Below are positions 24,976 to 38,526 of a DNA stretch of 64,000 nucleotides, piece by piece. The notes beneath the pieces were generated by a model. That model saw only the letters and a list, made by a program, of their open reading frames with translations, had not been told where the DNA came from and searched no databases. The translations under genes were made by a program, and so were the position numbers. Numbering within the stretch: position 1 is the first letter of the stretch; every line of letters starts with the position of its first letter. Source of the stretch: Ophiodon elongatus (Eukaryota; Chordata; Actinopteri; Perciformes; Hexagrammidae); assembly GCA_016806645.1 (NCBI GenBank), contig JACSYO010000415.1:8917501-8981500 (forward strand), written 5' to 3'.

Positions 24976-25230
24976 AATGGAGATAAAACAAGTCAGTCAT
25001 GCCGCTCCTCTGGTCTTTCCAAATGTTACGTTGACGAAACGAGGGATTTCTCGGGGGGGTTGTGATGCTCAAAACTATTTATCTTTTACAGCTGCAGCGG
25101 AGCATTTTTTTTATTGTTATTTTTATCCTTCTGAGAGATCGACGGCATCCGCAATAGATCAACTAGTGGACGCTGCCGGGGAGCCGAGGGAGAGCTCTGC
25201 TCGGCGCTGCTCGGTCTCGCTCCTGCAGTT

Positions 25231-25246
25231 GTATATATCTATGTGT

Positions 25247-25289
<43 letters not shown>
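25231..25289. repeat. (AT)n microsatellite
   Basis: Imperfect start, then a pure AT run to 25288. Confidence 0.95.
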
Positions 25290-25292
<3 letters not shown>

Positions 25293-25399
25293 ACCCTCGT
25301 TGGACTTTAAGTGACACATTTTGCACACACAAGGCTCTTTCCCATGCAGAGCCTGGGACAGCTACAGGTAGATTCCAATGCTAACACCACAAGTATTGA

Positions 25400-25670
25400 C
25401 TATTTTAATATTATTAAAAATGCATCTGCAGATTATTTTCTTGATTAATCATTTAGGATTAAAAATGTCAGAACATTTTGAAAAATGCCCATGGACATTC
25501 AGTTTATTGTCACATAAGATGAAAAGAATGGACGAAAGGAAGAAAAGCCTCACCATTGAGAAGCTGGAACTAGGGAATGTTTGTTATTTGTGTTTGAAAA
25601 ATAGCTTAAATGATCACGTTGTCAAAATGATTTGTCAATTTATCTATCAGTCGATCGAAAGAAACGTATT
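25400..25670. repeat. interspersed repeat family D
   Basis: 'tctgcagattattttcttga' start, 'accattgagaagctggaact' core, 'tcaaaatgatttgtcaattt' end. It generates a 144-residue accidental frame. Confidence 0.6.
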
Positions 25671-26261
25671 GTCAATATCACCCGGCCATTATGCTAATTC
25701 TGTAGGCTGTAAATCCAAGGGTTTGTCCAAGATCCACACAGAGTCAATAAAGTTCTATTGGTTGAGTCAACAGACAATATCGCCTCAGATTGGTTTGCTG
25801 AAGAGTTTGTAAATGTTCATGAAAGAACCATCAGGGTTGATTAATCCATCGAGTGGCGTGGAGTCCCTGCTGCTGGTCTGAAGAGCCCCCCCCCCCTCCC
25901 CCCCGGTGCATCAAAGCCCAAAAGGAGGTGAGGCGACCCGCAGATCCACGTCCACAACAACGAGCACCCGAGTCCACTAAGACCTGGAGAACTTTAAAAA
26001 GACACTAACCAGGGAGTTTTGACAGCTTCCACTCCACAGCTCTTAGATATTCATGACTACATGGCACACCATCACTGCACTGTCACTTCCCATAAAAGTT
26101 CATCAGTGCACATGCTTGCAAACTCCATTAATGACGGGGGCCTTTCAGAGCCGTCGGTGTATGAGACAAAAATATGTTTTCACGCATGCATCTTCCAGCG
26201 GGGATAACACATTCACTCATTCTTCACAGCTCACTTTTCAGCAAGTACATGGAGCATGAAC

Positions 26262-26296
26262 CACACACACACACACACACACACAGACACACACAG
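26262..26296. repeat. (AC)n microsatellite
   Basis: AC repeat with one G interruption. Confidence 0.95.
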
Positions 26297-26504
26297 TGAC
26301 AAATATTAGGAACGCCTTCCTGATGCTGAGCTTCAACCTCTTTAACATGTCTCCTCTGCTTCATCCACATCCACACTCTGTCATGGTTGAGGTAGATTTG
26401 TTGAAGCAGATGAAATAAATAAGGGGTCACGTGATTCATCTGGTATGTCTACTGTACGGCAAGAGCAGGTGTCCCTATTTTTTCACACAAAATGAACATT
26501 CACT

Positions 26505-26505
<1 letters not shown>

Positions 26506-26558
<53 letters not shown>
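26506..26558. repeat. (AC)n microsatellite
   Basis: About 26 pure units. Confidence 0.96.
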
Positions 26559-26560
<2 letters not shown>

Positions 26561-26645
26561 GGAGTTGACACATAAGCACACATTCACATGGACACAATCA
26601 AAAATAAAACTATATAAGATACTGTGATATTTGCAAACACACAGT

Positions 26646-26647
<2 letters not shown>

Positions 26648-26707
<60 letters not shown>
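26648..26707. repeat. compound (TC)n-(AC)n microsatellite
   Basis: About eight TC units then about 21 AC units. Confidence 0.96.
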
Positions 26708-26709
<2 letters not shown>

Positions 26710-27184
26710 ATGAATGGGTAAAGAGCGGCAGTTCAGCTGCCAGAACACAATGTTGAGCTCACAACAAATGCTGAATCTGAAGAAAGGAGTTCCTCTGCAG
26801 CCACCTTTCCATAAGTACTGTAATACATGACCTGATTTTTTTAATTAGTGAAACAGCGTGAGGGTTTTTGTATCATCTCAGGGAATATTCACTGGGAAGA
26901 AGAAGAAGAAAAAGCCCTGTGTTTGTTTGTTTCATTGCACTCGCAAATCATTTATTTCCAGTTGTTGCTTTCAGCAGTCTTTTTTGTGCGCACCCCGAGG
27001 ATTAGACAGTCTCTTTGCACACATCTTCTTCTTTTTTCTTTTTTTTTACGTGTGTGTTTGTGTTTGTCCAGTACAGTATAATATATTAACTCCCCATCTC
27101 AACCAGTCAAGTTGCAGTTTACGTCCATGTCTGTCCAAAATGTCATCACGTCATAATTTTGTCCTAAATTAAAAATCAAACTAT

Positions 27185-27365
27185 ATGCGTGACTGGTCAA
27201 CAACTCTCTCAGTGGTTAACCGCTCCTTAACATCCATTCAGCAAGTTTCTGGTCACTTGGTGAATGTAAATCCAATATTCACTCTCTTTCAACTTTGTTT
27301 TTGGTCTCCCAGCTTCCTCAGGTAAATATCTGGCTCCGTTCCCCAGCTAGTTGCAAACTGTGCCC
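27185..27365. repeat. probable interspersed repeat
   Basis: 'tggtcaacaactctctcagt' through 'ctggtcacttggtgaatgta' to 'ttttggtctcccagcttcct' resembles a dispersed fish element. Class unknown. Confidence 0.3.
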
Positions 27366-29990
27366 GTCTGCTATGACGCGTTATTAACTACTGAGACTCG
27401 ATGTGCTGCAGATTAGATCATAATTTAACCCTGAAGTGTGTTTATGTGAACACAGACACGTGTGTCACTGCGAATTCATTCATTCGTCCGCATCACTGAT
27501 GATGTCAGACACTCTGAAGTGATGTCACCGCCCGCTCCCCGAGAGCCCACCTCGGGCCTCTCCACCCGCTGCGTCCTGCCGCTAATACGAACGGACGTAC
27601 ACCTCCAACGGACGCACATCCGCCCTTCACCACAAATAAGACATAAGCAGCGGGCCTCCAGTGCGCAGTAGCCATTCCTGCCAGATGTCATTAGTTCACA
27701 TCTTCACTCCGAAATTCGTGGCAAGTTAAGTGTGAGCTCGTAACACCCTCCCCCCCCCCCGCCCCCCACTCCGAGAGAGGTGCTCGTGACGTAAAGTTTT
27801 TGCCGGTTCAAATCTGTGATGTCTGCGAGAAAAACAAAATCTTGGTTGGGATGGCAAATCCTGTCCCTCAACAACAATCATCGAGAGGGCAGGGCAGCTA
27901 AACCCCAGCACCTCCAGCAGGGCTACTCAGTAATCACCTGAGGAATACTGCCGCTGCATGAGGCCTCTCCAAAGGGTCTGAATGTGCAACTATGTGAAGC
28001 AGAAGTGTGTGTGTGGGGGTGGGAGAGGGGGGGGGCAGGCTCAGCAAACCTTCCCTGGATAAATAAAAGGTTTAAAAAAAAAATTCACTCAGAAATTGCC
28101 AGCTATAAACTATCAAACCCCAGCAGAGTCCAGGACTCCATGAATATATTCACATGGCTCACAATGTCTTGTTATTTCCTGCTTTCTTTTGCATTACAAC
28201 AGAAATACAGTCCAAGGGCGAGAGCGCATGCTGGAAGATTACTGCGTTAGTGCATGCTCTGTCTTTGGGGGACAGCCTGGCGTTCATCATTCAGCGCTTC
28301 CTGTTACCCTACAGTATATTAACTCAGTGCCTCTTCTCCACTCTGAGGTTATCCAGATGAGGTGATGACATCACTCGGACACAAACCCCTTCCTCGATTG
28401 AAGCAATAAGACAATAGAGTCCTGTTATGTTATCATATGAGATGTTTTCTTTCCTGATGTGTTCTGCGAGCTGAAGGGACAGAGTCCTGCAGCCACTGCT
28501 GATGAAAATAGACAGACGAACACGAGCAAACTGACATCCCAGGAATAACATTGCAGTTCAAGATCAATGCAAATCAAACCTCTGTTTTCTCTTTCTTTAT
28601 GGTGTCAGATCTGGAATGTGAAATATACTTATATCACCACATAGCTTTTTAAAATACCTATTCTTTTAAATCTGGCCTTGTGTGTTCGACCTCTCCCAGA
28701 CCTTGAAGTAAAAGGGTAATTAATAAAGCCCAACACAAAGCTGTAGCTGTGTTAACCCAGGTGTAAAATGCTGACTGAACAATATGTTTGCACTGCAAGA
28801 CATCATTATGAAATCACCACCGTTTGACACTCGACACCAACCGTAATTTATTTATACCACAAATCCGATATTCTCCTTTGAAACAGAAGGTCCAGCATTC
28901 TCCACTTACAGTATTTTTGAGTGCTGACAATATTATATACTGTGAGAGAAAGCAGCCTAGCGTACAGATGTTCTGTCATATGTTAATTTTACACTTCATT
29001 GCATTTGTTACATAAAGCCAAGCTGCAGGACCTGGGGGTCATGACATGACAGTGAATTGTAGCAACTGCAAGGCGATGTTTCACCCATAAATACTGTAAT
29101 GTCAGCGCGCACCAGAGCTGAGAGCGGTCAGGAGATGTTAGCGTTAGCGTGCAAATACAGTACTGCAAGGGAAAATGACCAGAAAAGCTCATTAGCTGCA
29201 ACTACATACTATATTAAAGAGGTGCGCAAGGTGCGACATATCTATCTGTGAGAGGATTACCTCCGGCCCTAAATACAGCAATGTTAACGCATCAAAACAT
29301 TTTACCAATGAACAGTGGATTAATCATTCTAGATTTAAAAAAAGAAAAAAAATGGCATTCCAAACAAATTGCCTCTTTCGTGTGGTGCTCTTTGGATGGG
29401 AGCATTTATTCCCTTCTGTTCTTAAATGGCACCAGTAAATATTGAATGTTCTTGAGTAGGGTTTTGCAATTTCCAAATTTAAACGTGAGACTGAAGTGAG
29501 ATCCAAAAATTCAAAGTGTGGTTTTGGCACCCGGTAAGCCCCTCTCATCGCCATCCATTCCTACCTGTTTGACAGTCCCATTAATCACAAACAACAGAGT
29601 CTTACACTCTTGTTATTCTATTTCATTCAATCCCATTCAGGAAAACTCATCACTCTTCTGGAATGCTGAACTTGATCAATCTCAACCACAAGACGTCCAA
29701 TATTCAAATTAACATTTCCTCCTTAAACACACAAACAAGTTTGAATTATTTCGTAAAAACACTGTCATCACAACCACCTCTAATTCTGATCATTTATACC
29801 GTAGAATAACGGCACATCTCTTTAGTGCAGTAACATGCCTGGATGTGGTCTGATACAGTAGAAAGATACTCAAATTGTGTGTGGGACTGTGTGAAAAGGA
29901 GGCTAAATTTACCGTCAGCTGTTGAGTGAGCCTGCTAACCTTTATGAGGACCTTTGAGTGGAGGTAAAACACCACTACACACATAGTACA
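27366..29990. other. intron 1 stretch, no gene
   Basis: GC-richer at 27480-27800 with two CRE-like TGATGTCA sites (27499-27506, 27520-27527). Otherwise unique AT-rich sequence. Confidence 0.65.
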
Positions 29991-30035
29991 CACAATGACA
30001 TGAATACACACACAGAGAGGCACAAACACACTTGT

Positions 30036-30070
<35 letters not shown>
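30036..30070. repeat. (AC)n microsatellite
   Basis: About 17 units. Confidence 0.95.
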
Positions 30071-30072
<2 letters not shown>

Positions 30073-30814
30073 CATACAGACAAATACAGCAAACATCACC
30101 ATTCTTGTGAAACTCTCAGAAAACAAATTTGCTCAAATCTACATCTGAAATCGAGGCACAACCTACATGACATATGAAAGAAAAACACATTTGTTTGAAA
30201 AACCTTTAAAATGGTAATTGAGGAAACAAGTGGGCCTGCTCACGACATCAGCATACAAAGAGTCTCATTAGATATCGTACAGCTAACAGCTAACAAATGA
30301 CATCTACACTTACAAAAATAATAATAATAAAAGGGAACCAGAAGGAAACTAAAGTCCTTTCTTTGACACACAATAGTTCCTCTACCTTCTGTTCAGGTTG
30401 AATAATGATCTTTAGAGAAGGACATTCACATTCAAATCTACCCCACTATTACTATATGAATTCACAAACCGTCATTAAGCCACTATGCTACTTAGCCACT
30501 TTTCAACAATTATACGAGATGGCAGAAGAAAGCAACTTAATCACAGTAGATTACAGCTGCAGACCAAGATAAAATACTGAGCCCTGCCTTTACAGTACTT
30601 TCTGCCTCCTATCAAAGCATCCACCTCAACCCTTTTCACTTATTTTAATGAGCTATATACACTAAATGAACAATAAATCTAGCCTGGTGCTGAGGCAACT
30701 GGCATGCAAAGAGCCACCACCTTATCACCATTTGTTCAAACACTTTTAACAAGTGTTGTCTCCTTAATATTTAGCTTTGCTGTGTTCCTAAAGATCAAAT
30801 TTAAATTATATAAT

Positions 30815-31040
30815 ATTATTTTTTGACTGACTTACAGTCAAAAGCCCAAAGAAATTAAATTTACTATCGTGTAAGACAAGGAGATGTAATAAATCCTCCC
30901 GTTTGAAAGGTGGGAGCGAGAGAATGTTTGGCATTCTTTTGCGAGAGAAAAAAATTAAAATGATTAATTGATTATAACAATATTTTATATCGAGAAAAGA
31001 AAATCTGCTGATTGATTAATTTCAGCTCCAAAATGTTTTA
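30815..31040. repeat. interspersed repeat family D
   Basis: 'cagtcaaaagcccaaagaaa', 'atttactatcgtgtaagaca' and 'gaatgtttggcattcttttg', then 'gattaattgattataacaat'. Confidence 0.65.
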
Positions 31041-31199
31041 CATCCTAAATTGTTGCAGGTGAAGGACACGAGCATGAACGCAGAGAATCACAAAAACAAA
31101 AAACATACATTTAGTGTCTAAAATATTTTTTACATATAAATATTCTCCATATATTCTCTTTTGATTCTTAAATACAAAGAAAGATGCATCTGGTTAATC

Positions 31200-31525
31200 A
31201 TTTATTCATTCAATGTCCCTGCCCACTTAATCCTTTTCTGGCACACCTGGGGCTACAGCCCATCCCAGCATGCACCGGGCGGATGGCAGGACACCGGGCA
31301 GGTCGCCAGTCCATCACAGGTTGAACTCAGCTAGGCAGACATCCACTCACACTCACATTCATACCTACAGGCAGTTTAGAGTCTCCACTTGCAATGTGGG
31401 AGGCAACCACAGAAAAGCCACACAAATGTGCAAACTGCGCACAGGAAGAGACAAGGATCAAACCTGGGGCTTCTTGCTGTGAGGCGATAGTGTAAACCAC
31501 TAAACTATCAAACCTGTGGCGGTCA
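31200..31525. mobile_element. LINE-derived (possibly L2-like) 3' region
   Basis: Contains 'cagcatgcaccgggcggatg', 'acaccgggcaggtcgccagt', 'tacaggcagtttagagtctc' and 'cttcttgctgtgaggcgata', a block common in teleost genomes and usually annotated as a LINE tail. No reverse transcriptase frame remains. Confidence 0.6.
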
Positions 31526-31649
31526 CTGTCATGACCACATCAAGTGCAGTGGAATACTGTTTTAGGCATGAGGAGGATTACATGTATCGACATATTGGCT
31601 CAGGATTGAACCTGCCACTGTCCAAACTTAATAAAACTCAAGTGCAGAA

Positions 31650-31930
31650 AAGGTACAAGCACTGATTATTTTCTCAATTAATTGTTTGGTTGATAACATG
31701 TCAGAAAAATAATAGAAATAATAAGAAATAATTTACCAAAGCCCAAGGAGACTTCTTGAAATGTCTGTTTTTTTGTCCGACCAACAGTGCAAAACCCAAA
31801 TATATTAAATTTACAATGATGTAAAACAGAGAGAAACAGCAATTCTCCCATTTGAGAAGCTGGACAAAAGCAGATTTTTGGCATTTTTGCTTGAAGAAGT
31901 AGTTGCGGATTAATTTTCTTTCTTTTTTTT
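31650..31930. repeat. interspersed repeat family D
   Basis: 'ctgattattttctcaattaa', 'accaacagtgcaaaacccaa', 'atttgagaagctggacaaaa' and 'tttttggcatttttgcttga'. The best-preserved copy. Confidence 0.7.
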
Positions 31931-31939
31931 TTTTTTGTA

Positions 31940-34280
31940 CAGTCAAAACATGAAACTTTGAATGATTTTTTGTTATTGTGGTAATATAAATATAATGTAT
32001 GGTGCTGTTAGATTGCTGCTAAACCACTCTGTTAATACAGGTGCTGACCTCTCTTTGTGTGCTGCGAGGAGAAGAGCAGACCGTTTTTTGACCGCAATGA
32101 AAATGTTGTTTTTGAAAGGCTAAATGCTAACAAATATGGATTCATTAGATTACAAATATTGTGTTAAATGTTGTACATTTTGGAAATCATTACATCTATC
32201 TATTTACAATATTTTTTTTTACTTTTGGACAACACTCTAGTACTGGACATTTCCGGATTACACGAGTCAAAACAATCCTACCAAGCCACCACTTGAATCA
32301 AATTCTACAAACGGTAATACTAATAATGTTTGTTGTGGTCTCATCTTTATCTGCAACTCTCTAGAAATACAGGGTTTAAACTGAATGGATAGACATGCAA
32401 AAGAAAAGCTGTGCAGCATCCAAATGTTGATTTAGAAGTTGAACATCAAACATATATAACATACAGTATATAAATGAAGCTTCAAAGCTTCTAACTATTC
32501 GGTAAAGCCCTACAATCGACTAATTAACTAATCAACTAATCATTTCAGTTCCAGTGGTGAATACTGCTTACTCCCTGCACACTTGTAATTTCAGATTGCA
32601 AACTATACACACATACATCTATCTCACAACATAAAGTCCCCCCTGGAACTATACAACTATACAGGAAGTGCATGCACAAACACAACAGTGACATTTCCTG
32701 AAAATGGCAATCATTTTATGTTCAGGTTTGCACTTATTCTTAACAGTTTAGTCATGGAAATGCTGTCATTCTAACACCCTAGGTAATTATTATTGAGTAA
32801 AAATAAAATATGTATTGATATTTCACAGTCACACCACAATATTTATATGTTGCCATGGCATCGTGCCGAAAATTGCCTTAAAAAAATGCTTCGATTTCAG
32901 AATAGAGCTTTTCACAGTAATGTATTTGATTAAAAATAATAATAATACATAACTTTGATATTGTTTTCTCAGCATCACGATGCATTAAACCACTACTGTT
33001 TACTTGCACTAGTAAGGACAGCTGGAAAAATAAATGTTCCCAATTTGAGGCAGAAAATGTGCTGTATCATAAACACTCCCGTTGTTGTGTGAAGGTCAAA
33101 AGTTTCACACGTATTCCAGAGTTGGATGGAGGCTCGGCTCAGCCGAGCTGGTACTGTACAAAAATTTCCATGACCTGATATGACCGCTTCTCTCTACTGA
33201 GCTGAAGGAGACTGCAGCATCTCAGTCTCAGACACACAACCAAACATGCACTGTAAAAATGCAATAAGCGAAATAAGAAAAACATTATTTGAGAAAACAT
33301 GCACAAAACGCGGACACGAGGAGGTATAAATAGAAAAATGTCTTTAATGAAAGTCTCTACAGGTGGTTGATTAAACACCCCAATGGTGCAGTATATACCT
33401 GTCCAGTGTAGTATTCCGAATACTAGACTGAGCAGATAGCATTATATTCCTCGTTCAGAGATTGATAGCCTGACGCTGCTGTTTAATCCAGCTTCACGCT
33501 TCAGTGCACAGAGATGTTGTTTTTTTTCTGTTAATTTCAGAGGCCATTATTTTACAGCCTGTGGTACCAGCTCTTTGAGTGTATATGTCAAAGGGAATGA
33601 TAAAATCTTCCCCCCAGTGTACTGTATATACTTTTTTAATTATGCACATTATTAACTAACATAGGCTCTCCCAGCTATAGCACAAAATATGTTTCTTATC
33701 ATATTAAATAAAAAGTGATACCTTAATTACACTACTTATCACTTGGTAAAAAGCAGACTTTGTAAAGTCATCTATGTTTCAAAACTTTTACTTTCATGTG
33801 AACAATAGGTGTCACATTCTTTTAAACGGTGAATGTGGGAAATACACCTGTAGAGAAAAGATCCCTGGAAACAAGTTCAATATTACAATTGAATAATTCT
33901 AATAAGCACATGCAAGTATAACACAGAGCAAACTCAGCATACCTTTGAATGGGGGACTAAATAAAATATCTTCATGTCATGAATTTATCTATAAAAAAAA
34001 ATAGAAAATAGTCCATCCATTGGTCACCCCATGACTCATACTACTGACATATGTACTGTAACTTCTCACAGTGCCTATGGGTATTTGGCTAAAACCTCAC
34101 AACTCTGAATCACGGGCATCCATGGGATTGGATGACATCATGCCTGCGAACCTTATGAGCCAACCATATCCAGAGGGAGATCATTATCCCGGATTGGCAG
34201 CCCACTGATTGGTGCAGGAGAGAGGAGGCAGCTCATCCTGACCTTTTTGCTGTGAGTGAATCCTGACAAGATCAATCAAA
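31940..34280. other. intron 1 stretch, no gene
   Basis: AT-rich. Includes a small palindrome 'gctcggctcagccgagc' at about 33131-33147. Nothing else recognised. Confidence 0.65.
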
Positions 34281-34286
34281 AGCCAA

Positions 34287-34288
<2 letters not shown>

Positions 34289-34385
<97 letters not shown>
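34289..34385. repeat. (CT)n microsatellite
   Basis: About 48 units with one TTT interruption. A mirror-repeat polypurine/polypyrimidine tract. Confidence 0.96.
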
Positions 34386-35182
34386 CGCGTAAACCCATTG
34401 AGTCATTCCACTCAGGCTTTGCAGCAGAATTGAATTACCCACCCACCCAAAGTGTAGCTGAATCTAAAAAGCCACTCCTCCCAGCGACTCAGTTCCAGCA
34501 GCCCCCATGCAGATTCCCCCAGTATCACTAAAGCACTAAAGGCTCTTCGAGGATAAGGGCCTGGGTATGCTTCACTAAAGCTAGATTAGTGTTGGGCAAC
34601 CGATAAGCAAAAAAGAGAAAAGAGGATCAGCTGACGACTGAACTCAATTTATTAATACGGAACAAAAAGGCAGAGAGAGTGACGACACATCTGGACTAAG
34701 GATTCATTTATTCTTTGCAAACATTTAACCATGCAGAGCCATCCACTGACACAAAGTAAAACATTTTTGTCTGTGCACGCTTATAAGCTGCCTTCCTCAC
34801 TCTGTATGCAGATGACTTACTATACTATTGGGCCAATATAATATTGGAATAGAGTGGTGCAGGGATGAGTCCTAAAATCTGGAAATTAATTAGCATTGTT
34901 GTACTTTTTATGAAGCCAATGGGTTTTATGAACAGGTTTTTGGTTAGATGACTGAAATAAGGTCTGTTGTTAACAAAAGCTTGATAGATTTTAATGGTTG
35001 GTTCTACAACATAAAATGCATCAGTAAATAGGCCACAAGTGATTTTTGAAGCTTTTGCATGTCGTGCAAAGGTGGTTGGTAACAAGTGGCTGAATGAGAG
35101 TACAAAACGTCATCACGCTGAACACTAGACCGCCGTTAGCTTAGTGGTGATGTGAAGTCATGAGACTGTCGTGTAGTTCCTT

Positions 35183-35183
35183 T

Positions 35184-35247
<64 letters not shown>

Positions 35248-35300
35248 CTTTATTAATCCCGCAAGGGGACATTTTTTCGCTACAGCAGCAGCATTTGTAC
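35183..35300 (-). mobile_element. retroelement 3' tail with (ATCT)n
   Basis: On the minus strand: 'gtccccttgcgggattaata' then AAGTATCT and about 16 ATCT units. This is the characteristic 3' end of a teleost non-LTR element with a tetranucleotide tail. Confidence 0.6.
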
Positions 35301-35309
35301 ATACAGGTA

Positions 35310-36745
35310 AGAACATTATATACAAAAAATAGATAATTTGCAGCCTCACTTTAGCTTTTTACTTCTGCATATTGAATTTACGCTTCAAAAATCATAAAAG
35401 TGGTGTTCATTTGTGAAGACTATCTTGCTGTAAAAAAGTATCATCAACTCGTGTTTACCACAGAGCTTATTTTCTTCAAAAAAAAAAAATGGAAGGAATC
35501 CCGTTGGCTTTTTGTCGAGGGAACCACTGCGTTGCTAACTCACGGGTTGGCCTAAAAAAACACGTCATCCCTGCAGCACTCGATACAAAAGGCCCCAAAG
35601 GTGATAAGGAATGCATCTCCAGTAAAATGTCACATCATGTTCAGATCTTGCCTGGGGCATCAGTGCTTCCACTTGTTCGATCATCGATAAGTCCACATGG
35701 TCACAGCTCCTGGTGTAGTACAGACATATTTTATGCTGCCGAGGTCAACTATTGATTGACCTCCTGGGTATCAAAGAAATGTCTGCCAGATAAAATGCCT
35801 TTAAACAAGCTTCGTAAGCAACTGCTATGCACCACCCTGTGTGCGTATTTGTTGCATCCTTGAACATGCTCATGAATATGTAAAATTCGATGTGACCGCA
35901 TTCAATTGAGGCCCTGTTAAACTTTGATTGACCTCCAGTCTGCAGGCCAGAACAATGTGACATGAGTAATATTTCCTCAATATCGTGACATCATTGCTTG
36001 TCTTTGACCAGAAAGCTTTGGGGGTACTTGAAAAAGCTGAATGCACAGTCTTGTTTGACATTTAGAAGTGCTGACTTCCCACATCTAGAGGGTATTCAGC
36101 CAGCAAATGTAAATCGTCCCTGAACTTGGACAGGGGCTTCTTTGATTCGTGAAACATCAGATGACTAAAGATCTGTCAACACCAGCCGAGAAGTTCTCCA
36201 GCTGGAGAATCCAGCCCTAAATGTGTGATTAAAAGCGAATCACTTCTCCCGAAATGCTCATCGCTGGTCGTCTCCGCCGCTAATTCCAACACAACACTTG
36301 CGAAAGCCGCCGCAAACGGATCTCTGAGTACACTCGGCGCCCCACCGGAGAATGAATGGGCTCCCTCCTTTGACAGATCATCGAGTGTGCACGGGGTTGG
36401 ATGGATCTCGCGCATGCAGTACAGTAATAGCCCAACAGATGATGGTTCTTGGCACAGTCTGAGCAGTGGAGGGGTGTAAGACAGTCCCTTATGTCACATG
36501 GGAGAAAGAGAGGGAAGGAGACGGAGGGAGTAGAGGAGTGCTGCAGTGCATTGGTGGTGTGCTGTCTCTTTAACTATGGCCATGCTTGACAGGAGCTGCT
36601 GTATCAAACTACTGTAAAATCGACAAGGCCGGGGATGGCTCAGTGGCTGGCTGCTTGCTTCCATAGTGTCCATCTGCTCTCATGGATACAGCCATTGTGG
36701 AGAATGGAGAAGAGAGAGGGAGAAGAGACAGTGAGGGGGTAGGAG
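35310..36745. other. intron 1 stretch with a low-repeat block
   Basis: 35310-36150 is unique. 36170-36480 is GC-richer and free of repeats, with open frames on both strands but no splice signals; possibly conserved non-coding. Confidence 0.6.
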
Positions 36746-36749
36746 AGCA

Positions 36750-36768
36750 TGTGTGTGTGTGTGTGTAG

Positions 36769-36807
<39 letters not shown>

Positions 36808-36845
36808 TTCAGCGTGAGGGGGTTGACCACAGCGGAGGAGAGAGA

Positions 36846-36877
<32 letters not shown>

Positions 36878-36889
36878 CAGAGAGAGAGA
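36750..36889. repeat. (GT)n and (GA)n tracts
   Basis: GT with a TATATA interruption (36750-36802), a short unique gap, then GA with CAG breaks (36835-36889). Confidence 0.95.
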
Positions 36890-36984
36890 AGCAAAAAGGA
36901 GAAAGAGATAGACTGAAAGGAGGTGTGAGTTAAGAGAGCGAATGAGGGAGGAAAAAGATTTCGCCAAGATAGGAAGGCCCATCT

Positions 36985-37002
36985 CTGCTGCTGCTGCTGC
37001 TG
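36985..37002. repeat. (CTG)6 tract
   Basis: Six CTG/GCT units. Non-coding in both orientations as far as can be seen. Confidence 0.9.
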
Positions 37003-37365
37003 CCTGCCTCCCACTGACTGCCTGTTCATGTGAGCCGGTACTTGGCATGACTGCAAATGGCTTGCCTGGTACATTAGCTTAACACGCTCGTCAATGTGGG
37101 CTCAAATATACATCTGCAAGATCTCTGATCGCCCCGGCCCCCCTGTTCCGTGGATCTATATCTCACCCGCAAATCAATGTCACTCTCCTATCAGCCGTCT
37201 TATCACATATTTCATCTGGAGATGTTGAGTCACTGTGCGGCAATAAATATCACACGCTGTTACATAATCGCTTCAAGTAACCATGGTGCTTCTAATGTAT
37301 AGGTGGACAGGGGAGATGGATGGAATATCTGTCTGGAGTTGAGCTTGTTGGCCAACATACATACT

Positions 37366-37570
37366 GAGGCTGCGACTAATGAATATTTCCACAATTCACT
37401 GTTTCTGAAGTGAATTGTCTGGTCTGTGAAATAGTGAAAAATGCACATCGCGATTTCCAAAAACCCCAAGGTGGATATAGACCCCAAGGGCTTCAAATGG
37501 CTCGTGTTGTCCGATCAACAGTCCAAAAAAACTAAAAGATCTTCAGTTAATGATGTAATAGATGTGGGAA
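37366..37570. repeat. interspersed repeat family D
   Basis: 'gctgcgactaatgaatattt' and 'gtccgatcaacagtccaaaa' with the following 'cttcagttaatgatgtaata'. Confidence 0.55.
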
Positions 37571-38003
37571 ACCAACAAATTTGCACTATTTAGCAAGTGT
37601 TTCTACTTTAACGTTTGAGGGGATATATGTGAGGATTTTACATACATAAATAATGGACAGTAATAATAAAAGCTAGAAAATACAGGTTTACAGGTGTCAT
37701 CCCTCCATTGAGGGGTGTAATATTCAACACCACTGATGCAGTTATGAAGTTAAAACCATAAAACCCAGCAGCCGATTGGTGCGTCTCCATATTGATATGC
37801 CTTGCAATCCATCTTACGGCTAAAGCCCCGGCAGTTGTACCAAATTGGATGAGACCAAACACCGCGAAGCTCCGAAAACAATGTCTGAAATGAAACACCA
37901 CGGTGAGATCACAGAGAAAGAGTGCTCAGTGCCATCGCTGACAGGTTTTGAAGGTGCAGCACTGTGCTCACAATTTCCTGGCAATGACTCCCAGAGTGGG
38001 CTT

Positions 38004-38071
38004 GCACGCACACACACACACAAACACACACACACACACACACACGCACGCACACACGCACACACAAACAC
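38004..38071. repeat. (CA)n microsatellite, imperfect
   Basis: CA with CG and AA interruptions. Confidence 0.95.
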
Positions 38072-38506
38072 AGGCAGAGCATCTCACCAACATTATGCAA
38101 CCAACTTCTATAGCTGCACTTGCACAAGAGGGCATTTTGGTTATTATCTGCTTTGCTCCGAGGGAATAAAAAAGCTGAGTGAAAAAGGAGCCGAGCGGGC
38201 TGCCACAGTTAAATTTGGTCTCCCTTTCTCGTGTGCAGCTCAGATGATGGCTCCAGGGTCACGCGGGCGAAAGTCCAGGAGCCGAGAGAGAGTTGAGTTT
38301 TTTTTTTTCAGGTCGAGATTATAGTCTCCATTTTGGAGGCACCCCCATATTGTTTCGACAAGGGGGGGTTTACAGGTCTGCGAGTGTGCGCTCGTCTCCA
38401 CACGTGAACCGGCACTCTCTCGCTCTCTCACCCCCTCGACAGTCACATGCAAGCACACCTCCACTCTCTCCTGAACCCACACGCTGACTACACACCGCTC
38501 GTTTTC

Positions 38507-38526
38507 TCACACACACACACACACAC
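38507..38526. repeat. (CA)n microsatellite
   Basis: Ten units. Confidence 0.93.

Noticed and set aside
24965..25812. Two plus frames of about 140 residues
   Set aside because: The first crosses an AT microsatellite; the second lies in a repeat family D copy.
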